A DNA stretch of 64,000 bases from positions 434,001 through 498,000 of the forward strand of contig NZ_CACVBO010000002.1 in NCBI RefSeq assembly GCF_902728235.1. Reading direction: 5' to 3'. The notes under the pieces are model-generated. The model was not told where the DNA came from. It saw only the letters and a program-made list of their open reading frames with translations, and searched no databases. The DNA is from Lentimonas sp. CC4 (GTDB lineage Bacteria; Verrucomicrobiota; Verrucomicrobiia; Opitutales; Coraliomargaritaceae). Positions 43,337 to 52,456 of this stretch are shown here, in pieces; the first letter of the stretch is position 1, and each line of letters begins with the position of its first letter. The position numbers and the translations under genes are program-made.

Positions 43337-46300
43337 ATGAAACTAATCACTAAAATAGTCTGTTCATTAGGCGCTTTTGCCGCTCTCTGTGCCTGTTCGC
43401 TTCATGCTCAAGAACCGGTTAGCATTCAGTCCTTACTAAAGGAAATGGTCGATCGCGACTCGGTCGCTCGTTTCCCAGAAACAAATTTTCGTTTAAAGCA
43501 GCACACCAGTTATAATCGAGCATCTGTTTCGCCTGACGATGAAAAAGGCTGGTTTGCGAATGGTGACTTTAATAAGGGGCCGAATGCTAAGAACTTCATC
43601 CGCATCGAAGAGAATCATGGACGCAAGGAATGGGTGATGATGGATCACCAGGGGGCCGGAGCGATTGTTCGTAGTTGGCAGCCGTTTCGCGGCACGCCAA
43701 AGAATCGAATTCTGAGGATCTATCTGGATGGCTCGGATGTGCCTGCAATTGAGGGCAACCCACATACCTTATTCAATGGAGAGGGGATGGTGCCGTATCC
43801 TTTGGCGCATCCATCGCTGCTGTCAGCGGTCAACTTTTTCCCGATTCCTTATGCAAAGAGCTGCAAGGTGACGATGTCCGAGCTCCCGTATTTCTTTATC
43901 TTTACCTTCCGTGAATACGAAGAAGGCACCAAAGTGAAGACCTTTACTATGGAAGACTTTGAGGCGGCAAAGGCGTTGACCGAGAAGACGGGACAATTGC
44001 TTTTAAATCCGACAGCTTCTGGTGCCGGTGCTCCGTTGAGCTTCAGTGCCACTTTGAACGATCAAGAAACCAAGTCGCTCGACCTGCCTACTGGGGAGGC
44101 TGCAGTGCGTGAGTTGTCGGTAAAGCTGGGCAGCTACGAGAATCCAAATGTGACACGTCAGGTGGTGCTCAAAATTGAGTTTGATGGCAAAGAAACAGTC
44201 TGGTGCCCCATCGGCGATTTCTTCGGTTCAGGTGTCGGGCTGAACCCCGTGCAAGGTTGGTATCGAACGGTGGCTGAAGATGGCACCATGAGCTGCCGCT
44301 GGGTAATGCCCTACCAGCAGGGAGGGAAGGTTACTTTGCAGAATCTTAGTGGTGCACCAGTGGAGGCCGAGCTCAGCGTTAAAACCGGCAAGTGGACATG
44401 GGATGAGCGCACGATGTATTTCAATGCAGGCTGGCGTGGACAGTATCCAGTGCCGACACGTCCGAAATCAGACTGGAATTACATCACCACGCAGGGGCGT
44501 GGTGTATATGTCGCCGATACCTTGACCATTATGAACCCGCAGCCAAGCTGGTGGGGGGAGGGCGATGCCAAGATCTGGGTGGACGGAGAAGACTTCCCTT
44601 CGCTCTTTGGCACCGGCACAGAAGATTACTACGCCTATTCATGGGGCGGAGTCAGCACGGATTTTTACGAGCACCCGTTTCATGCGCAGCCGTTTAGCTT
44701 TCGCTACAACAAATTGAACCGCAAGGAGCAGATGGCCGAGCGTGATACACGTGGCTTCAGCACGGAGAGCCGTAGTCGTGCCTTGGATACGATGCCATTT
44801 AGCAGTTCACTTCAGCTCGACATGGAAGTGTGGTCTGGAGCCGATTGTGATATGGGCTATCAAGTCGGCATGATGTGGTATGCTTTTGCGGAGACGACTT
44901 CGAATTGTAAGCCAGAACCGGAGGAGGTGCTCAACGTGCCTCCGTTACCAGATATGGGCGTCGTCGCGGAAAAGAAGGAAAAGAAGTCCGCTTCCGTCGG
45001 TGTCAAAACTCCAGTCGATTTTAAGAACGCAGTCGAAATTGAGCCCAATATGGTGATTTCTAAGTCAGGTAAGATTCAGCCTAAAGCACAGAACTTGAGA
45101 AGCTTTAAAGGTGAATGGAATGAATCGGATCATATACTGTTCAAAGGTGCGGAGATTGGCGACGTCGTCGAAATTCGAATCCCAGCAACCGGGACTGCGG
45201 CTCAGACACTCACGCTGTATGCTACACAATCACGTGACTTTGGAATGCTGCGTTTATATGTGAATGGCGAACTGACCGGTCCGGAAGTTGATTTCTATGC
45301 ACCAGGTCCGGTTCCATCTGGAGGCATCGAACTGGGCGAGTTCGCACCTGTTGATGGCGCCTACATTTTGCGCGTTGAAGTGCTGGATGTTGGCTCGAAG
45401 AGCAAAGGAGCCTTATTTGGTCTCGATTGTATTACCTTTAGTAATGCACAACCCGCTGCCGCTCTGCCTGCGGGAACAGTTACCATTCAATCCCTCCTCA
45501 AGGAAATGGCGGATCGCGATGCTGTGGCAGAGTTTCCCTCTGTGGATTTTCGCTTAAAGCAGGCTAGCAGTTACAATCGCAAGTCGAAGACTCCAGAGGA
45601 CGCAGAAGGTTGGTTCAATAATAAGGATTTCGGTAGTAAGACGGTCACTGAAGGGGTCTTCATTCGCGTTGAGGAAAATAGTGGCCGTAAGGAGTGGGTC
45701 TTGATGGATCATCAGGGGCCTGGTGCGATCGTGCGCAGCTGGCAACCGTTCCGGAAGCCACCCGAGAATGTGGTGATGCGGTTTTATCTAGATGGATCTG
45801 ACACGCCAGTGTTGGAGGGAAATCCCTGCAACATGCTGAATGGTAAGGGACTGTTCCCATATCCCTTCGCTCACGATTCGCTGCTCTCCGCGGTTTCCTT
45901 CTACCCGATTCCGTATGCCAAGAGTTGCAAGGTAACGCTGTCGGAGTTGCCGTTTTTCTATCAGTTTACCTACCGGGAATATGCTGAAGGAACGCCTGTA
46001 AAAACCTTAACGATGACAGACTTTGAAGCAGCCAAGCCTTTGGTCGATGAGATCGGTCAGAAGCTTCTGAATCCTCAAGCTGAAGGCGCTGTCAATCTTC
46101 TCACGTTTTCGGCGACTTTAGCCACTAACCAAGAAAAGTCGATTGATCTACCCACAGGCACTGCCGCGGTGCGCGAGCTATCGGTCAAACTCGGGGATTA
46201 TTCAGATCCGAATATCACACGACTGGTTGTGCTGAAGATCGAATTCGACGGGAAGGAAACCGTTTGGTGTCCGGTTGGAGATTTCTTTGGTTCAGGTGTC

Positions 46301-47074
46301 GGGCTCAATCCGTATCAAGGCTGGTATCGCACAGTAGCCGAGGATGGCAGCATGACGTGCCGTTGGGTGATGCCTTTCCAGCATGGTGGGAAAGTTTCGC
46401 TAGTGAATCTCGGTGCCGAGAAGGTGAACGCTGAAGTGACGGTGAAGACCGGAGCCTATGCTTGGAATGAGCGTTCGATGTATTTCCATGCCGGTTGGCG
46501 TGGGCAATATCCGGTAGCGACTCGGCCTTTTTCTGACTGGAATTATATAACGACCCAAGGCCGCGGCGTCTATGTCGGCGATACCCTGACCGTGATGAAT
46601 CCGGTGGACAGATGGTGGGGCGAGGGAGATGAAAAGATCTTTGTAGACGGGGAGAGCTTTCCCTCAATTTTTGGCACGGGAACGGAAGACTACTACGCGT
46701 ATTCTTGGGGCGGAGTCAGCACCGACTTCTATGACCATCCATTCCATGCGCAGCCATTCAGTCATAAATACAACAAGCACAACCGAAAACCAAAGGGGGC
46801 TCCTAAAAGCACCCGCGGTTTCAGTGTCGAGACCCGTAGTCGTTCACTGGATACGATGCCGTTTAGCAAGTCACTCCAACTGGACATGGAGGTGTGGTCC
46901 TGGGCTGAGTGCGACATGGGCTATCAGGTTGGGGTCTATTGGTATGGAGATGCGGAGACGACTTCCAATCTCCAGCCGGAACCTTCTGAAATTCTTAACG
47001 TGCCACCGCTGCCGGATATGAATACGCTGCCCAAGAAAAAGAAGCCTGGGCAGAAAGATCCTGATGAGGTTTAG
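43337..47074 (+). CDS. Secreted protein with two complete GH172 domains
   Basis: A protein of 1245 residues with a signal peptide (MKLITKIVCSLGAFAALCA). Two full DUF2961/GH172 domains occupy about 25-540 and 712-1220. Each has VTIQSLLKEM / VSIQSLLKEM, SYNRAS or SYNRKS, MDHQG-GAIVRSWQPF, DGE-FPS-FGTGTEDYYAYSWGG and a terminal LNVPPLPDM. A beta-sandwich of about 150 residues (555-705; IGDVVEIRIPATG, LRLYVNGELTG) joins them and may be the lectin-like domain that some GH172 proteins carry. The acidic motif is intact in both halves, so both may be active. It starts 2 bp after the sulfatase stop and is followed at once by another sulfatase. Confidence 0.92.
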   Translation: MKLITKIVCSLGAFAALCACSLHAQEPVSIQSLLKEMVDRDSVARFPETNFRLKQHTSYNRASVSPDDEKGWFANGDFNKGPNAKNFIRIEENHGRKEWVMMDHQGAGAIVRSWQPFRGTPKNRILRIYLDGSDVPAIEGNPHTLFNGEGMVPYPLAHPSLLSAVNFFPIPYAKSCKVTMSELPYFFIFTFREYEEGTKVKTFTMEDFEAAKALTEKTGQLLLNPTASGAGAPLSFSATLNDQETKSLDLPTGEAAVRELSVKLGSYENPNVTRQVVLKIEFDGKETVWCPIGDFFGSGVGLNPVQGWYRTVAEDGTMSCRWVMPYQQGGKVTLQNLSGAPVEAELSVKTGKWTWDERTMYFNAGWRGQYPVPTRPKSDWNYITTQGRGVYVADTLTIMNPQPSWWGEGDAKIWVDGEDFPSLFGTGTEDYYAYSWGGVSTDFYEHPFHAQPFSFRYNKLNRKEQMAERDTRGFSTESRSRALDTMPFSSSLQLDMEVWSGADCDMGYQVGMMWYAFAETTSNCKPEPEEVLNVPPLPDMGVVAEKKEKKSASVGVKTPVDFKNAVEIEPNMVISKSGKIQPKAQNLRSFKGEWNESDHILFKGAEIGDVVEIRIPATGTAAQTLTLYATQSRDFGMLRLYVNGELTGPEVDFYAPGPVPSGGIELGEFAPVDGAYILRVEVLDVGSKSKGALFGLDCITFSNAQPAAALPAGTVTIQSLLKEMADRDAVAEFPSVDFRLKQASSYNRKSKTPEDAEGWFNNKDFGSKTVTEGVFIRVEENSGRKEWVLMDHQGPGAIVRSWQPFRKPPENVVMRFYLDGSDTPVLEGNPCNMLNGKGLFPYPFAHDSLLSAVSFYPIPYAKSCKVTLSELPFFYQFTYREYAEGTPVKTLTMTDFEAAKPLVDEIGQKLLNPQAEGAVNLLTFSATLATNQEKSIDLPTGTAAVRELSVKLGDYSDPNITRLVVLKIEFDGKETVWCPVGDFFGSGVGLNPYQGWYRTVAEDGSMTCRWVMPFQHGGKVSLVNLGAEKVNAEVTVKTGAYAWNERSMYFHAGWRGQYPVATRPFSDWNYITTQGRGVYVGDTLTVMNPVDRWWGEGDEKIFVDGESFPSIFGTGTEDYYAYSWGGVSTDFYDHPFHAQPFSHKYNKHNRKPKGAPKSTRGFSVETRSRSLDTMPFSKSLQLDMEVWSWAECDMGYQVGVYWYGDAETTSNLQPEPSEILNVPPLPDMNTLPKKKKPGQKDPDEV

Positions 47075-47103
47075 TGAACCATGAGGGCATGAGGTTCAGT
47101 GAA

Positions 47104-48537
47104 ATGAAAATTAGTATTATTCTAGCGACTTGCCTCCTTCTTGCCGGAACCGCACTTGCGGATCAAAAGCCTAACATCATCGTCATTATGGCGGATGATC
47201 TGGGCTATAACGATTTAGGCGTCTATGGCTGTAAGGACATCCCAACGCCGCATTTAGATAAACTCGCCAATGAGGGGGTGCGCTTTACCTCAGGCTATGT
47301 GACCTGGCCCATGTGTGGGCCGTCGCGTGCGGGTTTTTTAACGGGGAAACATCAATCCAAGTTTGGCTACTATAAGAATGTGTCGGCACCCTTCGATACG
47401 AGGCAGGGGCTGCCAAAGATGGAGACCATCGGCAGCTTGTTGCAAAAGCAGGGCTATGTGACCGGAGGCGTCGGCAAGTGGCACATGGGAACTGCGGATC
47501 ATCAGCATCCCAACTCAATGGGCTTTGACGACTGGTTTGGCTTCCTCGGTGGTGGTCTGATGTATTTTCCACTCGACCATCCGTCTTACAAGGGACGCTT
47601 CACGCCGATTAAGCGACCGCTGCACATGAAGTATATGCAGCACACACTGCCGGTGATTCATAATCGTGAGCCCGTGGAGTGGGATCAGTATCTGACCCGC
47701 GAGCTGACCGATGCGGGCATGCGTTTCCTTGAGAAGAATCAAGAGCATCCGTTTTTCCTGTTTATGTCCTACAATGCACCGCACTTGGATTTGGAGGCGC
47801 CGGAAGAAACGATTGCTAAGTTTCCGGCGGACCAGATGACGGTGATTCCCGGCATAAAGCCGAAAGTGCGCTCCATCTACGGAGCCATGGTCTATGAAAT
47901 GGATGAAGGCATCGGGCAGTTACTAGCTAAGGTCGACGAACTCGGGCTCAGCGAGAACACGGTGGTGTGGTTTCTCAGTGACAATGGCGGCATGAAGGCG
48001 ACGAGTGACAACCGCCCCTTGAGAGGGAAGAAGGGCGCTTCCTACGAAGGCGGCATCCGCGTGCCGATGTTCGTTAAATGGCCAGGCAAAACACCTGTTG
48101 GCAAAGTGTTGGATGCACCGGTGACCTCTTTAGATATCACGGCGACTTCCATTGCCATGGCAGGTGGAGATCCCGCGAGAGAGGGGTTGGACGGCAAAGA
48201 CATGCGCACTTACATGACGCAGCAGTCAACCCAGGCCCCGCACGACGTCTTGTATTGGAATACTGCGCGTAATGATCAAGCCTTGGCTGGCGTGATTCGG
48301 GAAGGCGATTTCAAACTCATCGTCGGCCCGAGGAAAGTAGAGCTATATAATCTCAAAGACGACATCGGCGAGACCAAGGATCTCGCGAAAGCGTATCCTG
48401 AGAAAGTTCAATCGATGAAAGCCCGCTGGATGGAATGGGATAAAGATAAGATGCCGCCTTTGTGGACAGGTGGAGAAAACATACAGCACGCCGAATATGA
48501 TTGGCTGATTGGCAGCCCGCATTATAAAGCGAAATAG
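47104..48537 (+). CDS. Secreted type I sulfatase
   Basis: A protein of 477 residues. The frame is open back to a GTG that overlaps the previous stop, but the ATG at 47104 starts the signal peptide (MKISIILATCLLLAGTALA) and is preferred. Signatures: KPNIIVIMADDLGYNDLG, CGPSR with Cys71, GVGKWHMG, and FLSDNGGM. Arylsulfatase-like, about the usual family length. The 29-bp gap to the GH172 gene indicates the same operon. It is followed 12 bp later by a short frame and then another sulfatase. Confidence 0.93.
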   Translation: MKISIILATCLLLAGTALADQKPNIIVIMADDLGYNDLGVYGCKDIPTPHLDKLANEGVRFTSGYVTWPMCGPSRAGFLTGKHQSKFGYYKNVSAPFDTRQGLPKMETIGSLLQKQGYVTGGVGKWHMGTADHQHPNSMGFDDWFGFLGGGLMYFPLDHPSYKGRFTPIKRPLHMKYMQHTLPVIHNREPVEWDQYLTRELTDAGMRFLEKNQEHPFFLFMSYNAPHLDLEAPEETIAKFPADQMTVIPGIKPKVRSIYGAMVYEMDEGIGQLLAKVDELGLSENTVVWFLSDNGGMKATSDNRPLRGKKGASYEGGIRVPMFVKWPGKTPVGKVLDAPVTSLDITATSIAMAGGDPAREGLDGKDMRTYMTQQSTQAPHDVLYWNTARNDQALAGVIREGDFKLIVGPRKVELYNLKDDIGETKDLAKAYPEKVQSMKARWMEWDKDKMPPLWTGGENIQHAEYDWLIGSPHYKAK

Positions 48538-48549
48538 AATCTGAAAGCG

Positions 48550-48768
48550 ATGAAACGAGCGGATCAATTTTCATTGGATGCAGCGGGTCAGTTCTTCGAT
48601 CTACCTGAGAATCGCTACGAGCCGAAGCTAGTCGCAAAGAGCGATTTCACCGAAATTCATATGAATGACTATAAGATGCTTTCCGAAGCGATGAATTCAC
48701 TGAACCACACTTTCAAAGGTGGCCTAAATGAAAAGGGCACTAAAAAAACAAAGAAAGATTCCAAATGA
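48550..48768 (+). pseudogene. Short frame resembling a sulfatase C-terminal tail
   Basis: A frame of 72 codons without signal peptide or membrane segment. The first half, AGQFFDLPENRYEPKLVAKS, has the pattern of the last strand and tail of a sulfatase (LYDL-x-ND-x-E-x-NPL type), followed by a helix (MNDYKMLSEAMNSL) and a Lys-rich end. The stop overlaps the next ATG (ATGA), so it would be coupled in translation. I read it as the tail of a sulfatase whose body was deleted, although a real small protein cannot be excluded. Confidence 0.45.
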
Positions 48769-50297
48769 AACTATGTAATATTCTGACAACCAGTTTACTC
48801 CTCGTGCTTAGCGCATTCGCATCTGACAGGCCGAACGTAGTTCTCATTTTCGCTGATGACCTCGGCTACGGTGACTTGAGCTGCTATGGAGCGACGAAGC
48901 TAAAGACCCCGAATATCGATCAGCTGGCCGCAGATGGGCGACGCTTTACCGATGCGCACTCGGCGTCTGCAGTGTGCACGCCTTCGCGCTATGCGCTACT
49001 GACAGGCGACTATCCACTTCGGATCGGTTCGACTCGTCCCGTCTTCCTGAAAAGCGGGTTGGTGATCGATCCAGACAAACAGACCTTAGCGGATGTCATG
49101 AAAGACGCCGGCTATGCCACTGCGTGTATCGGTAAATGGCATCTTGGCTTTGGGGAGAAGACTCCCGATTGGAATGGAGATCTCAAGCCCGGACCGCTCG
49201 AAGTCGGCTTTGATTATTATTACGGGGTGCCGACGGTGAATAGCCATCCACCCTTCGTTTATGTCGAAAATCACCGTGTAGTCGGGCTTTTACCCGATGA
49301 TCCGCTCGTCTATGGTAAGCAGGCGAAGACGCAAAAGATACATGAAAAGATGGGGCTCGATGATATCGGTGGCGCGGATGCCGCCCATGCACTTTACGAC
49401 GACTATCAGGTGGGCACGCATCTCACCGAAAAAGCTGTAGATTGGATCAAGCAACAAAAGAAGGATCCCTTCTTTTTGTATTTTGCGGCCACCAACATTC
49501 ATCACCCGTTCACACCGGCTCCCCGTTTTCAGGGGACCAGTGAGTGCGGCCTGTATGGCGACTTTGTTCACGAACTTGATTGGATCGTAGGCGAGATCGT
49601 GAAGACGCTCGAAGCACAGGGTGTCGCGGATAATACGCTGATCATTTTCACCAGCGACAACGGTGGCATGTTTAATGAAACGGGGCAGGATGCTTGGGAT
49701 GCAGGCCATCGCTTGAATGGTGAATTACTCGGCTTTAAATTTGGTGGGTGGGAAGGTGGACACCGCGTGCCGTTCATCGCCAAGTGGCCTGAACAGATCG
49801 AGGCCGGTTCGGTGTCCTCGCAGTTGATTTGTAATGTCGATATGGTCGCGACGATGTCCGCGCTGACAGGTGTGGAGATTCAGAACGGTCAAGCGATTGA
49901 TAGTGTAGATGCGCTGCCCGCACTGACTGGCGCGACCTCGGAAGCCATTCGCGAGGATCTAGTCCTAGCAGCCAGCAGGCCTGGTTTTCTTGTGATTCGT
50001 AAAGGCAAGTGGGTGTATATCGCAGGTCAAGGGAGCGGCGGTTTTGGTGGGAAAAAGCGCGGGCTGCACAACTTTGGAGGCCCTCCAGCCATTACCTATG
50101 CAGGCTATACGAACAGCGATATTGAAAAGGGTAGAGTCAAGCCAGGTTCGCCCCCCGCACAGCTTTACGATTTGGAAAACGACCTGCAGCAGACGACCAA
50201 TCTTTATAACGACTATCCTGAAGTCGTCGAAGAAATGGAAGCGTTACTGAAGGTCTATCAACCTGCACTGAAGAAGAAAAAGAAAGCGAAGAAATAA
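48765..50297 (+). CDS. Secreted arylsulfatase A-like sulfatase
   Basis: A protein of 510 residues with a signal peptide (MKLCNILTTSLLLVLSAFA). Signatures: RPNVVLIFADDLGYGDLSCYG, CTPSR with Cys71, GKWHLGFG, and FTSDNGGMFNE. Clear paralogue of the next gene, with shared blocks NIHHPFTPAP, LYGDFVHELDWIVGEIV, GGFGGKK and the ending YDLENDLQQTTNLY, so the pair arose by tandem duplication. The C-terminus is Lys-rich (KKKKKAKK). It overlaps the preceding short frame by 4 bp. Confidence 0.94.
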   Translation: MKLCNILTTSLLLVLSAFASDRPNVVLIFADDLGYGDLSCYGATKLKTPNIDQLAADGRRFTDAHSASAVCTPSRYALLTGDYPLRIGSTRPVFLKSGLVIDPDKQTLADVMKDAGYATACIGKWHLGFGEKTPDWNGDLKPGPLEVGFDYYYGVPTVNSHPPFVYVENHRVVGLLPDDPLVYGKQAKTQKIHEKMGLDDIGGADAAHALYDDYQVGTHLTEKAVDWIKQQKKDPFFLYFAATNIHHPFTPAPRFQGTSECGLYGDFVHELDWIVGEIVKTLEAQGVADNTLIIFTSDNGGMFNETGQDAWDAGHRLNGELLGFKFGGWEGGHRVPFIAKWPEQIEAGSVSSQLICNVDMVATMSALTGVEIQNGQAIDSVDALPALTGATSEAIREDLVLAASRPGFLVIRKGKWVYIAGQGSGGFGGKKRGLHNFGGPPAITYAGYTNSDIEKGRVKPGSPPAQLYDLENDLQQTTNLYNDYPEVVEEMEALLKVYQPALKKKKKAKK

Positions 50298-50460
50298 AAA
50301 TATTTTTAGCACAGTCGCTCTCTTGTGAACAGGAATGCTCCACATCCTTAAATGACCGCAGGAAACGGTCGGTTTTACCCACGGGTAAAGGGCTCAGGCT
50401 CAGGATGTTCGACGATCAGAGAGGTGTATCAGGCTCTGCTGTTTTTGGGGGACTAGGCTG

Positions 50461-50505
50461 TCGCATCTTCATGCGATAGCGCAGCTTCGCTGTTTATGTT
50501 AAAAT
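50461..50505 (+). promoter_or_regulatory. Operator TCGCA-N6-TGCGA and -10 box
   Basis: Perfectly symmetrical at 50461-50476, a variant intermediate between the two half-site classes; -10 TAAAAT at 50500-50505. Spacing 31.5 bp. Precedes the sulfatase at 50545. Confidence 0.55.
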
Positions 50506-50544
50506 GCTAGGAGCCGCTGCTGTTCACTGATCTTACATCATACT

Positions 50545-52122
50545 ATGAAATACTGTTCAAAAATAATCACTCTGCTGGTAGTGCTTGCTGCCACTAGCCC
50601 GAGCCTGATCCAGGCAGAAAAGCCTAATGTCGTCCTGATATTCGCCGATGACCTCGGCTATGGCGATCTCAGTTGCTATGGCGCTACGAAAATTCATACG
50701 CCTAATATAGATAAGCTCGCTGCGGAAGGGCGTAAGTTTACAGACGCGCATTCGTCCTCGGCCGTCTGCACGCCCTCACGGTATGGTTTGTTGACCGGTG
50801 AGTATCCTTTGCGTGCGAACGGCGGACGAGGTGTTTGGGGGCCAGTTCCGAATACATCCAAACTGATTATTGATACCGACAAGCTAACCATTGCAGATGT
50901 TTTCAAAAACGACGGCTACTCGACGGCTGTTTTTGGTAAATGGCACTTGGGCTTTGGTGCAGGACGCACCGACTGGCAGAAGCCCTTACGGCCAGGGCCT
51001 CAGGACTTAGGTTTTGATTACTATTTTGGTATCCCCATCGTTAATAGCAATGGGCCTTATGTCTATATCGAGAACGATCAGATTGTCGGAGGTGATGCTG
51101 ACGATCCATTGATCCCTTTAAATCGGAAAAATCCGAAGGGGGCGACGCCGATTACCCCGATTCCACCGGAAGCCGCCCAACGAAATAAGAATGCCTTCGC
51201 TGGGGCGGTCGAAGCGCACAAGCTCTATAACGATTATACGCTGGGAACCACTCTCACGGAAAAGGCCGTTGGCTGGATTGAGCAGAACCAGGATCAGCCT
51301 TTCTTCCTTTATTTCGCGACAACGAATATTCATCACCCCTTTACGCCAGCACCGCAATTTCAAGGCACCAGTCAGGCGGGGCTGTATGGCGACTTCGTGC
51401 ACGAGCTCGACTGGATGGTGGGTGAGATTGTCAAATGCCTAGAAGCGCAGGGCGTCGCGGATAACACCCTCATCATTTTTACAAGCGACAATGGAGGCAT
51501 GTTCAACGAGGGTGCCTTTCGAGCCTTGGAGCTGGGGCATGAGCCCAACGGCAAGCTGCTGGGGTCGAAATTTGATGCATGGGAAGGCGGGCATCGTGTT
51601 CCTTTTATCGCACGCTGGCCTGGAAATATTCCTGCAGGAACTGAGTCTGATCAGTTGCTGTGCAACGTCGATATGCTGGCTACCTTTGCTGCATTGACGG
51701 GGCAAACCCTCGAACCGAAGCAGCAGGCCGACAGTGTGGATATGCTCCCTGCCTTGTTAGGTTCTCCGCAAGAATCCTTACGAAAGGAATTGCTGCTCTC
51801 GCCGTATAAGCCGACTCACTTGGCAATTCGCAAAGGTAAATGGATGTATATCGGGACGCAAGGTGCCGGTGGGTTTGGAGGGAAAAGGCCCGGTAGTCAT
51901 ACCTTTGCAGGACCCGCGGCTGCCACCTATATCGGTCGTCAAAACAGTGATATTGAGGGTGGCAGAATCAAAGCAGATGCACCGCCAGCCCAGCTTTATG
52001 ATCTCGAACACGACCTGCAGCAGACGACCAACCTGTATGACGACTATCCCGAAGTGGTTGAGGAGTTGGATGCGCTGTTAAATACGTATCGGCCTGCGAG
52101 CAAGAATTCTAGAAAGAAATAG
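50545..52122 (+). CDS. Secreted arylsulfatase A-like sulfatase
   Basis: A protein of 525 residues with a signal peptide (MKYCSKIITLLVVLAATSP). Signatures: KPNVVLIFADDLGYGDLSCYG, CTPSR with Cys75, FGKWHLGFG, and FTSDNGGMFNEG. Close paralogue of the gene at 48765 but with an insertion of about 20 residues (around IPLNRKNPKGATPITP), which may alter substrate binding. It has its own operator, so the duplicate is separately controlled. Confidence 0.94.
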   Translation: MKYCSKIITLLVVLAATSPSLIQAEKPNVVLIFADDLGYGDLSCYGATKIHTPNIDKLAAEGRKFTDAHSSSAVCTPSRYGLLTGEYPLRANGGRGVWGPVPNTSKLIIDTDKLTIADVFKNDGYSTAVFGKWHLGFGAGRTDWQKPLRPGPQDLGFDYYFGIPIVNSNGPYVYIENDQIVGGDADDPLIPLNRKNPKGATPITPIPPEAAQRNKNAFAGAVEAHKLYNDYTLGTTLTEKAVGWIEQNQDQPFFLYFATTNIHHPFTPAPQFQGTSQAGLYGDFVHELDWMVGEIVKCLEAQGVADNTLIIFTSDNGGMFNEGAFRALELGHEPNGKLLGSKFDAWEGGHRVPFIARWPGNIPAGTESDQLLCNVDMLATFAALTGQTLEPKQQADSVDMLPALLGSPQESLRKELLLSPYKPTHLAIRKGKWMYIGTQGAGGFGGKRPGSHTFAGPAAATYIGRQNSDIEGGRIKADAPPAQLYDLEHDLQQTTNLYDDYPEVVEELDALLNTYRPASKNSRKK

Positions 52123-52171
52123 AGGGCTTACGTATATAACAGTTATGCGTGAATGGGGCAGTCGGCCGCTT

Positions 52172-52384
52172 TTATGGGGCTGCCCGAGCGTTCTGCACTT
52201 CGAGCTGTTCGTAGAATCGGCGGACATCGGTGCCCGCTGTGTTGTTAGAGACATTCAGAATATTAGAAATCTCTTTTTGAGCATGGCCTTCGCCAAGTAG
52301 CGTCAAGAGTTGTAATGCTCGCTTCGATCGTGCCTTGGTGACTTTACTCATCCGAGTTGGGGGATGCACCGGCTGTGACTCCAC
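52172..52384 (-). pseudogene. Fragment of a LuxR-type response regulator
   Basis: A frame of 70 codons reading LLTLLGEGHAQKEISNILNVSNNTA, then RRFYEQLEVQNARAAP: the DNA-binding half of a NarL/FixJ regulator, closely similar to the tail of the regulator at 26943 (LLGEGLVKKEIANELDIS, KLQVQNAPAA). The receiver domain is missing, and a frameshift near the end replaces the expected ISKAYR. Probably a dead copy. Its upstream end abuts the operator of the esterase gene at 52457. Confidence 0.6.
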
Positions 52385-52396
52385 GATTGATGCCTA

Positions 52397-52440
52397 TCGC
52401 GAGAACGCGTGATTAATAACCGGCTTATTTTCTGTATAAT
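52397..52440 (+). promoter_or_regulatory. Operator TCGCG-N6-CGTGA and -10 box
   Basis: Half sites at 52397-52412; consensus -10 TATAAT at 52435-52440. Spacing 30.5 bp. The esterase ATG follows 16 bp after the -10 box, so the leader is only about 10 nt. Confidence 0.7.
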
Positions 52441-52456
52441 TTCGCTTTTTGATACA

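Noticed and set aside
43337-47074. Two adjacent GH172 genes miscalled as one through a sequencing error
   Set aside because: The linker domain is continuous and in frame, the second half has no signal peptide or start signal, so one protein is the better reading.
52130-52154. Inverted repeat TTACG..ATAAC / GTTAT..CGTGAA after the sulfatase gene as an operator
   Set aside because: Spacing of half sites differs and no promoter or gene start follows; it may be a weak terminator but there is no U-tract.
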